Below the pieces are notes generated by a model. It worked only from the letters and a program-made list of their open reading frames with translations, was not told the origin of the DNA and ran no database searches. A program made the position numbers and the translations under genes. A stretch of DNA of 5,292 bases from Azonexus sp. (GTDB lineage Bacteria > Pseudomonadota > Gammaproteobacteria > Burkholderiales > Rhodocyclaceae), in NCBI GenBank assembly GCA_030697085.1, contig JAUYQT010000748.1, positions 1 to 5,292 of the forward strand, given 5' to 3'. Of this stretch, positions 1-5,292 are shown in pieces. How positions within the stretch are numbered: the stretch's first letter is position 1; each line of letters opens with the position of its first letter.

Positions 1-177
1 TCTGTGGCGAAAAGCCCGCTGGCAGCGGTCTTTCCGCAAGGGCTGGCAAGAAAACAACCTGGGCAACAGGCCACTTACAGATGTGATGACCGGCCAGCCA
101 GCCACACAAGCGTTTTGCAACACAGTATGGCGCTCATCGGCAAGATGGGCTTTGGGCAAGTGACGCTTTCTCGGTGA
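1..177. other. Non-coding tail after the HDOD gene, no recognised gene
   Basis: This stretch lies downstream of the last recognisable gene and reaches the left window edge. I see no start codon with a good ribosome binding site, no tRNA-like fold and no recognisable protein. Plus-strand frame 1 is open from the edge to a TGA at 175-177, and the minus-strand frame that continues the HDOD gene past its TAG is also open to the edge. Neither translation resembles a family I know, and runs of about 58 codons occur by chance at this base composition. The only structured element is the hairpin at 11-33, listed separately. A few short GTGAC direct repeats near 160-187 look incidental. Confidence 0.5.
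11..33 (-). terminator. Candidate bidirectional intrinsic terminator
   Basis: Bases 16-20 (CCGCT) pair with 24-28 (AGCGG) around a three-base GGC loop. After one C/T mismatch (15 with 29) the stem extends with G14-C30 and three A-T pairs (11-13 with 31-33). That gives nine pairs with A-runs on one side and T-runs on the other, so a short U tract follows the GC core in either direction. It lies about 145 bases past the HDOD stop codon and could end the hyi-glcDEF-HDOD transcript. The U tract is short (four on the minus strand) and the window ends ten bases further on, so the call is moderate. It could also serve a converging plus-strand gene outside the window. Confidence 0.45.
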
Positions 178-1068
178 CTAAGACGTGACAGAATGATCAA
201 AGCGTTCAAGGATGATATCGACGAACTCTGGCAAACCTTCTTCGCTCAACCCCAACTCGATCAGGACTTCTGCTTTAAATTCATCCCATTCCGGATTTGC
301 TGTGCGCTGACCCCGACAATAAATTTCAATCGCCAGTTGCAGAATCGCGACCATGCTACGGGCATTGTGTTCGCCCAGATCGCCAATCGCATGATGATAA
401 CGAATGGCATCACAAAGGTACTCCGGCAGATGCCAGTGACGGGCGACCAGATAGCCGACCACGCAATGGTCCGCATTGAATTTTCGGTCTTCTTCGCGCA
501 GATTGCTCCATTGACCAACAACGCCCAGCTTCATCTCGGCGCAATAAGTCGGAAAACGCTGCATCAGCAACAAAACACCGCAGTCATGGAACATGCCGGC
601 CAGATAAGCCTGATCCGGGAAGAGATTGCACACAGCAATCCGCTCGTCGGCAATCAGCATGGCCAGTTGGGCGACCTCCTGAGACCGCGCCCAGAAAGCT
701 TCGTAAATTGCCCGGTTTTTACGAACATCAACCATGCTGGTCAAGGCAATGGCCTGAACCAGATTGAATGTCTGTTGCACCCCAACCGCATGCAAAACCT
801 GTTCGACCGAAGCAAACGGCTGATGCTGCCGATAGGCGCTATTGCCCACTACCTTGAAGAGCAAGGCCGTCAAGCCCGGATCCTGATTAATAATCCGGGA
901 CAAAGCCCGCACGTCGAGTACTTCACGTGCCATCAGTTTTCGCAACTCATCCAGCACCCGGGGCTGCGCCGGTATCTTGACGCCGGTTTCGAGCAGGCGC
1001 TTGACGCGCCCCGCATCCGTTTCATTCAGCGATTGGGTTATTGCAAAAACAGACTTCTTGTCACTCAT
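178..1068 (-). CDS. HDOD domain-containing signalling protein
   Basis: This 296-residue protein consists of one HDOD domain, a degenerate relative of the HD phosphohydrolase fold found in bacterial signalling proteins, with no visible GGDEF, EAL, PilZ or receiver domain. It has no signal peptide or membrane helix and should be cytoplasmic. Family hallmarks appear in order: the entry motif KIPAQPRVLDEL (31-42), INQDPGL followed by KVVGNSAYR (60-80), AVGVQQTFNLV (94-104), GMFHDCG with an HD pair at 161-162, DH at 200-201, WHLPEYLCDAI (212-222) and HH at 225-226. The first histidine typical of the HD fold appears to be missing: the segment FWARSQEVA (125-133) has Arg128-Ser129 where related proteins often have His-Ser. 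Phosphodiesterase activity is therefore doubtful and a scaffolding or protein-binding role is more likely. The ATG overlaps the glcF stop as ATGA (1065-1068), with a weak GAG eight bases upstream, so translation is probably coupled to glcF. The family is clear; the target is unknown. GC content is lower than in the glc genes. Confidence 0.88.
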   Translation of the reverse strand: MSDKKSVFAITQSLNETDAGRVKRLLETGVKIPAQPRVLDELRKLMAREVLDVRALSRIINQDPGLTALLFKVVGNSAYRQHQPFASVEQVLHAVGVQQTFNLVQAIALTSMVDVRKNRAIYEAFWARSQEVAQLAMLIADERIAVCNLFPDQAYLAGMFHDCGVLLLMQRFPTYCAEMKLGVVGQWSNLREEDRKFNADHCVVGYLVARHWHLPEYLCDAIRYHHAIGDLGEHNARSMVAILQLAIEIYCRGQRTANPEWDEFKAEVLIELGLSEEGLPEFVDIILERFDHSVTS

Positions 1069-2303
1069 GCCAATATCTCATCCATCAATTCGATCCAGTG
1101 CCGCACGGGCAGTACGCTACCTGCCTGCAAATGCATCAAACAGCCAATATTCGCTGTCACAATCATTCGCGGCGCGGCGGCACTCAAGGCCGCGAGTTTA
1201 TTCTCACGCAGACGTCCCGACAATTCGGGTTGCAAAATAGCGTACGTACCAGCCGAGCCACAACAAAGATGCGCCTCAGCCACCGGCGAAAGTTGATAAC
1301 CGGCAGAATCTAAAAATTCTTCAATAATGCCACGAATTTTCAGCCCATGCTGCAGTGTGCACGGCGAGTGGAAGGCCAATTTACCGCGCTCAACCCTGAC
1401 AGCAGCCAGAAAGTCGAGCATTTTTACGCGTTCGGCGGCGATGATTTCCGCGGGATCTCGACATAGCTCACTGATTTTTGATGCTTTTTTAGCGTAGACC
1501 GCATCATCGATCAGCGCATAGCCATAATCACGCACTTGAACGCCGCAGCCAGACGCAGTGACGACAATCGCCTCAATGCCCGCCTCGACATGCGGCCACC
1601 AGGCATCGATATTGCGGCGCATATCATCGCGGGCTGCGGCCTGATCATTCAGGTGAAAGCGCACCGCACCGCAGCAACCAGCCTTGGCTTCTTCAAAAAG
1701 CGAGATGCCGAGTTTGTCGAAAACGCGCGCCGTTGCTGCATTGATATTCGGTGCCAGTGCAGGTTGCACACAACCGGCCAATAGCAGCATGCGCCGTAAC
1801 TGCCTTGCCTGCACGGGCCACGGTCTGGCCGTAAACGAACCGGGCGGCGGTAGCCGGTCAGCCAGCGCCGTGGGCAACAAGGGGTGTAAAGCTTGCCCCA
1901 GTTTTACCAGCGGGCGGAATATGGCGGGGCGGGGCAAAACCTGGCGTAACAGTGTGCGCGTCAAAGCAGCGCCGGCCCGACGCGGCAGTTTTTCTTCAAC
2001 AACCTGACGCCCAATATCGAGCAACCGACTATATTTGACACCGGATGGACAGGTCGTTTCGCAGGATCGGCAACTCAGGCAGCGGTCAAGATGCAAACGT
2101 GTTTTTTCGCTGACCGGCTTGCCCTCGAGCACCTGCTTGATCAGATAAATACGGCCGCGCGGGCCATCCAGTTCGTCGCCCAGCAGCTGATAAGTCGGGC
2201 AAGTGGCGGTGCAAAAACCACAGTGCACACAACTGCGCAGGATTTCTTCGGCTTCCTTGCCAGCGCGGGTGTCGCGGATAAAATCGGCGAGTCGGGTATC
2301 CAT
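1065..2303 (-). CDS. glcF: Glycolate dehydrogenase iron-sulfur subunit GlcF
   Basis: GlcF is the iron-sulfur subunit of glycolate dehydrogenase and carries electrons from the flavin subunits towards the membrane quinone pool. The 412-residue length fits the family (about 407 in E. coli). The N-terminus is a two-cluster 4Fe-4S ferredoxin domain: Cys25, 28, 31 and 35 followed by Pro, and Cys75, 78, 81 and 85 followed by Pro. Two cysteine-rich (CCG-type) domains follow, marked by Cys178, AGCCGAVRFHL (Cys210-Cys211), SGCG (Cys253), HSPCTLQHG (Cys315), HLCCGSAGTY (Cys347-Cys348) and NIGC (Cys388). All expected ligand cysteines are present. I see no transmembrane helix, so membrane association is peripheral. 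The ATG lies 12 bases after the glcE stop and has only a weak ribosome binding site, which fits translation coupled to glcE. The stop overlaps the next gene's start. A lactate-oxidising homologue (LutA or LldE type) is unlikely given adjacent glcD and glcE. Confidence 0.95.
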   Translation of the reverse strand: MDTRLADFIRDTRAGKEAEEILRSCVHCGFCTATCPTYQLLGDELDGPRGRIYLIKQVLEGKPVSEKTRLHLDRCLSCRSCETTCPSGVKYSRLLDIGRQVVEEKLPRRAGAALTRTLLRQVLPRPAIFRPLVKLGQALHPLLPTALADRLPPPGSFTARPWPVQARQLRRMLLLAGCVQPALAPNINAATARVFDKLGISLFEEAKAGCCGAVRFHLNDQAAARDDMRRNIDAWWPHVEAGIEAIVVTASGCGVQVRDYGYALIDDAVYAKKASKISELCRDPAEIIAAERVKMLDFLAAVRVERGKLAFHSPCTLQHGLKIRGIIEEFLDSAGYQLSPVAEAHLCCGSAGTYAILQPELSGRLRENKLAALSAAAPRMIVTANIGCLMHLQAGSVLPVRHWIELMDEILA

Positions 2304-2315
2304 CAGCTGAGCTTT

Positions 2316-3419
2316 TCAAAAATCTGCATAGAGGCGACCGGGGTTGAGGATACCTTTGGGATCAAAGGATTTTTTTAGCCGCCGATGCAAGGCGAGCAGC
2401 GCCGGGGAAAGCGGCGCAAAGGCGCCTTCCAGACAGCGCAGGGATTCTGGCGCCCGATAAAGCACCGCGTGACCACCCAGTCGCGCCGCCGCACCGCGCA
2501 CGGCCTCAGGAACCTCACCGGGTTCGCTCGCATACCAACGCTGGGCGCCACCCCATTCAATCGCACGCAGGCCGCTTAACCCCGGCGGCTTGGCATTGGA
2601 GGGCAAACCGAGACGCCAGAGTATTGGCCCGGCGAAAGCCGCATGTGTTTGCTCGCGCACGGAAATCCAGTGTTTTTCAGCGTCGACCGTAGCCCCCGCC
2701 GTTGCTTTGATGTTGGCGGCGGTTGGGCTGAGCGCATGCCCACCCAGATGGCGCGCCGCCGCTGCCACTGCCGCCTGGGCGCCGGAAAGGCGCAGCCAGA
2801 GTTGACCGTCGTGCCAAAAGGAGGCCGAGATCGGCAAGGGCTGGCCGCCCCATTCATTGAGTTTGGCAATTGCTTCAACTTCGCTCAGAGCAAAAGTCAG
2901 CGTCTGCTCAAGCCTTGGTTTTGGCAAAATTTTAAGCGTCACTTCGGCCAGCACACCGAGCGTCCCGAGGCTGCCGGCGAGTAGGCGCGAGACATCGTAG
3001 CCAGCGACGTTTTTCATCACCTGGCCACCAAAATCAAGCACCTGCCCGTGGCCGTCGATCAGTTTGATCCCCAGCACGAAATCGCGTACGGCACCGGCCT
3101 GCTGGCGCCGCGGCCCGGCCAAGCCGGCGGCAACGCAGCCACCCAGCGTTGCCCCGGAAAAGTGTGGCGGCTCGAAAGCCAGCATCTGGCCTTTCTCGGC
3201 CAGCACCGCCTCGATCTCCACCAGCGGCGTGCCGCATTTTGCGGTGATATAAAGTTCGCTCGGCTCATAGGCGACGATGCCGCGATAGCCGGAAACATCA
3301 AGCAACTCACCCAACAACAAGCTGCCGTAAAAATCCTTGCTGCCGGCGCCACGAATCCGCAGCGGTGTCTGGCTGGCGTGCGCCGCCTTGAGGGCGCTGA
3401 CGAGATCGGCGAGTTGCAT
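2316..3419 (-). CDS. glcE: Glycolate dehydrogenase FAD-binding subunit GlcE
   Basis: GlcE is the smaller flavin-type subunit of glycolate dehydrogenase and is required with GlcD and GlcF for activity in E. coli. From the ATG at 3419 it has 367 residues, against about 350 in E. coli. The FAD-binding type-4 (PCMH) fold is recognisable by RIRGAGSKDFYG (21-32, the pyrophosphate-binding region), PPHFSGATLGGCVAAGLAGP (84-103), and KNVAGYDVSRLLAGSLGTLG (136-155), a stretch characteristic of GlcE. The C-terminus closes with FDPKGILNPGRLY. The middle (about 190-320) is rich in Ala and Gly and less conserved. The ATG shares one base with the glcD stop (TGATG), and a GGAG eight bases upstream lies inside the glcD end. 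A TTG one codon earlier (3420-3422) would add a single residue; I prefer the ATG. This is the most GC-rich gene here, at 67-68% in the lines I counted. Confidence 0.95.
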   Translation of the reverse strand: MQLADLVSALKAAHASQTPLRIRGAGSKDFYGSLLLGELLDVSGYRGIVAYEPSELYITAKCGTPLVEIEAVLAEKGQMLAFEPPHFSGATLGGCVAAGLAGPRRQQAGAVRDFVLGIKLIDGHGQVLDFGGQVMKNVAGYDVSRLLAGSLGTLGVLAEVTLKILPKPRLEQTLTFALSEVEAIAKLNEWGGQPLPISASFWHDGQLWLRLSGAQAAVAAAARHLGGHALSPTAANIKATAGATVDAEKHWISVREQTHAAFAGPILWRLGLPSNAKPPGLSGLRAIEWGGAQRWYASEPGEVPEAVRGAAARLGGHAVLYRAPESLRCLEGAFAPLSPALLALHRRLKKSFDPKGILNPGRLYADF

Positions 3420-4909
3420 CAAAAGCGCTCCAGTTCAGGAAACTTCGTCGCGCCGTGATGAACGTGCATGCGACCATATTCGGCACAGCGATGCAAACTG
3501 GGCACGGCCTTGCCCGGATTAAGCAAGCCGGTTTCATCAAAAGCTGCTTTGATACGATGAAAGGCCTCCAGCTCCGGCGTTTTATATTGCACGCACATCT
3601 GGTTAATTTTCTCGATCCCGACACCGTGTTCACCGGTAATCGAGCCGCCAAGCGCCACGGAAAGCTCAAGAATCTCCACCCCGAAAGCTTCAGCCCGCGC
3701 CCACTCACCGGGTTTGGCCGCGTCGTACATAATCAGCGGATGCAAATTGCCGTCGCCGGCGTGAAAGACATTGGCACAGCGCAGGCTGTATTTCCTTTCC
3801 ATGTCGCTGATCGCCGTGAGCATTTCTGCCAGGCGTTTGCGCGGAATCGTCCCGTCCATGCAGTAATAATCCGGCGTAATTCTACCGACCGCAGGAAAGG
3901 CCGCCTTGCGCCCGGCCCAGAAGCGCAAGCGCTCGCTTTCCGATTGTGAGACACGAATTTCGCTTGCGCCGGCTGCGGTCAACACTGCGGTGACACGCAA
4001 AATTTCCTCGGCGACTTCTTCCGGCGTACCGTCGGATTCGCAAAGCAAAATTGCCGCCGCGTTAAGGTCGTAGCCCGCCTTGACGTAAGGCTCGACCGCC
4101 GCCGTTGCAGCGCGATCCATCATCTCCAGCCCGGCCGGAATAATGCCGGCGGCGATAATATCCGCCACCGCCTCGCCAGCCTGGCCGACATCATTGAACG
4201 AGGCCATCACCACTTGCGCCAGCGCTGGCTTCGGTAACAGTTTCAGCGTTACTTCAGTGACCACGCCAAGCATGCCTTCCGAACCAATCATTAGCGCCAG
4301 CAGGTCGTAACCCGACGCATCCGGCGCTGCGGAGCCGATCTCGAAAATCTCGCCTTCAATGCTGACGACGCGAAGGCGCAAGACGTTATGCACCGTCAAA
4401 CCATATTTCAGGCAATGCACGCCGCCCGAGTTTTCCGCCACATTACCGCCCAGCGTGCAGGCAATTTGCGAGGATGGATCCGGTGCGTAGTAAAGACCAA
4501 ATGGCGCCGCTGCTTCCGACACGGCCAGATTGCGTACGCCCGGCTGAACCACGGCCAGGCGTGCCGCGCGGTCAACCCGCAAAATCTTGCTAAAACGAGC
4601 CAGCGACAACACCACGCCCTGCGCATGCGGCATGGCACCGCCCGACAGCCCCGTGCCGGCACCGCGCGCCACCACCGGCACGCCGAGTTGGTGACAAGTA
4701 CGCAGCACGTCGATCACCTGCCCTTCCGTTTCCGGCAGGCAAACGGCGAGCGGCAACTCCCGATAAGCGGTCAGACCATCGCACTCGTAGGGACGCAAAT
4801 CTTCCTCGTCGATGAGCAGACAATGAGTCGGCAAGATCATTGCCAGGCGGCTGGTCAGCGTCAGGCGATTAGTCGAAAAAGTCGTTTCGGGCGAGGTCAT
4901 GGCGATCAT
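3419..4909 (-). CDS. glcD: Glycolate dehydrogenase catalytic FAD subunit GlcD
   Basis: GlcD is the main flavin subunit of glycolate dehydrogenase, which oxidises glycolate (and often D-lactate) to the 2-oxo acid and passes electrons to GlcF. From the ATG at 4909 it has 496 residues, close to the 499 of E. coli. The N-terminal FAD-binding type-4 domain shows PYECDGLTAYR (40-50), RGAGTGLSGG (82-91), PGVRNLA (123-129), YAPDPSSQ (141-148) and GGNVAENSGGVHCLKYG (154-170). The C-terminal FAD-oxidase domain shows RFWAGRK, PDYYCMDGTIPR, HAGDGNLHP (383-391), GEHGVG (426-431), NPGK (464-467) and the family tail HVHHG...FPELERF. The open frame continues upstream to a GTG at 4951, but the extra 14 residues look like leader sequence. 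The ATG at 4909 has a GGA five bases upstream, while another ATG at 4900 lacks a good site. It lies 63 bases after hyi with no terminator between them, so they are probably cotranscribed. Confidence 0.95.
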   Translation of the reverse strand: MIAMTSPETTFSTNRLTLTSRLAMILPTHCLLIDEEDLRPYECDGLTAYRELPLAVCLPETEGQVIDVLRTCHQLGVPVVARGAGTGLSGGAMPHAQGVVLSLARFSKILRVDRAARLAVVQPGVRNLAVSEAAAPFGLYYAPDPSSQIACTLGGNVAENSGGVHCLKYGLTVHNVLRLRVVSIEGEIFEIGSAAPDASGYDLLALMIGSEGMLGVVTEVTLKLLPKPALAQVVMASFNDVGQAGEAVADIIAAGIIPAGLEMMDRAATAAVEPYVKAGYDLNAAAILLCESDGTPEEVAEEILRVTAVLTAAGASEIRVSQSESERLRFWAGRKAAFPAVGRITPDYYCMDGTIPRKRLAEMLTAISDMERKYSLRCANVFHAGDGNLHPLIMYDAAKPGEWARAEAFGVEILELSVALGGSITGEHGVGIEKINQMCVQYKTPELEAFHRIKAAFDETGLLNPGKAVPSLHRCAEYGRMHVHHGATKFPELERF

Positions 4910-4972
4910 TCTAATCCGACAAGAGGATGGCAAATCGAGCCCATAAATCACTCAAAAGCTTTCTGGCCTGCC
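4907..4972 (-). promoter_or_regulatory. hyi-glcD spacer with glcD ribosome binding site
   Basis: This spacer separates the hyi stop from the likely glcD start and is the largest gap inside the operon. On the minus strand, GGATTAGA directly precedes the ATG at 4907-4909 and supplies a GGA five bases upstream, which favours this start over the GTG at 4951 and the ATG at 4900. I looked for a terminator and found none: the AAAGCTTT palindrome near 4955-4962 is too short and not GC-rich. A TTGAGT resembling a -35 box occurs, but the hexamer 17 bases downstream (TGCCAT) is a poor -10, so a separate glcD promoter is not supported. Confidence 0.4.
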
Positions 4973-5292
4973 TCATTTCGGCAACCAGCCCAAACCGGCC
5001 TCGGTCGTTGTCAGCGGTTTGTACTCACAGCCGACCCAACCGTCGTAACCCAGTTGGTCGAGCAAATCAAACAAAAATGGGTAGTTGATTTCCCCCGTGC
5101 CCGGCTCATGCCGCCCTGGGTTGTCGGCAATCTGGATATGGCCGATGCACTCGATATTCGCTGCCAGCGTTCGCGCCAGATCGCCCGCCATCACCTGCGC
5201 GTGATAAATATCGAACTGCACTTTCACATTGCTGCGGTCAACCACATTTAGCAGGCGAAAACTCTGGTCGATACTGTCCAGCCAGTAACCGG
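4973..5292 (-). CDS. hyi: Hydroxypyruvate isomerase, C-terminal part (5' end outside window)
   Basis: Hydroxypyruvate isomerase interconverts hydroxypyruvate and tartronate semialdehyde, the product of glyoxylate carboligase, in the cytoplasm. Only the last 105 or so residues of a protein usually near 260 are present, and the frame runs open through the right edge. They belong to the sugar-isomerase TIM barrel (AP endonuclease family 2). Three of the four metal-binding residues known for the family are visible: Asp in QFDIYHAQ, Gln in GHIQIADNPGRHEPGTGEIN and Glu in GWVGCEYKP. The tail TTEAGLGWLPK is also typical of Hyi. The codon at 5243-5245 is GTG, but coding similarity clearly continues upstream of it (GYWLDSIDQSFRLLN), so it is an internal valine and not the start. 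The HEPGTGEINY signature favours Hyi over the related OtnI or other TIM-barrel epimerases, and adjacent glcDEF supports this. Confidence 0.92.
   Translation of the reverse strand, partial: GYWLDSIDQSFRLLNVVDRSNVKVQFDIYHAQVMAGDLARTLAANIECIGHIQIADNPGRHEPGTGEINYPFLFDLLDQLGYDGWVGCEYKPLTTTEAGLGWLPK

Noticed and set aside
1..177. Plus-strand frame 1 open from the left edge to a TGA at 175-177, a possible end of a convergent gene
   Set aside because: The 58-residue translation is not recognisable, and the hairpin terminator candidate sits inside it near the edge. Without the upstream sequence a gene cannot be supported.
193..1296. A 367-codon plus-strand open frame opposite the HDOD gene and the end of glcF
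   Set aside because: It lies entirely antisense to two well-supported genes, its translation resembles no known family, and it has no convincing ribosome binding site. Long antisense frames are common opposite GC-rich genes.
2900..4290. Similarity between segments of glcE (near 2910-2970) and glcD (near 4220-4280), which could suggest a recent duplication
   Set aside because: Both encode the shared FAD-domain motif (LGTLGVLAEVTLKILPKP and EGMLGVVTEVTLKLLPKP). GlcD and GlcE are ancient paralogues, so this is expected and not recent.
4910..4972. A possible internal promoter between hyi and glcD
   Set aside because: One -35-like hexamer is present, but no acceptable -10 hexamer lies at 16-18 bases, and there is no operator-like inverted repeat.
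4388..5251. A 287-codon plus-strand open frame opposite glcD and hyi
   Set aside because: It is antisense to conserved motifs of GlcD and Hyi and crosses their gap without any recognisable protein feature, so it is a shadow frame.

Overview
All genes in this window lie on the minus strand, so transcription runs from right to left. The order is the 3' end of hyi (hydroxypyruvate isomerase, cut by the right edge), then glcD, glcE and glcF (the three subunits of glycolate dehydrogenase), then a stand-alone HDOD-domain signalling protein. A final stretch of about 177 bases has no recognisable gene but holds a candidate hairpin terminator close to the left edge.

The window looks like part of a proteobacterial chromosome, most likely from a betaproteobacterium. 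This is inferred from the general character of the Glc and Hyi proteins and the moderately high GC content (about 55-68% in the glc lines I counted). I cannot assign a genus. There are no mobile elements, CRISPR arrays, tRNA genes or rRNA genes.

The biology is glycolate assimilation. GlcDEF oxidises glycolate to glyoxylate at the membrane. In the known glycerate pathway, glyoxylate carboligase (not in the window) condenses two glyoxylates to tartronate semialdehyde. Hyi interconverts tartronate semialdehyde and hydroxypyruvate, and a reductase then forms glycerate. Having hyi directly upstream of glcDEF suggests the whole route is encoded together. It would serve growth on glycolate or salvage of 2-phosphoglycolate made by RubisCO oxygenation.

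The genes are packed tightly. There is a 63-base gap between hyi and glcD, a 1-base TGATG overlap between glcD and glcE, a 12-base gap between glcE and glcF, and a 4-base ATGA overlap between glcF and the HDOD gene. The least ordinary feature is that last coupling: an HDOD regulator made from the same message as the glycolate oxidase, in the place where E. coli has glcG. The four metabolic genes look standard, and I found no convincing new system.
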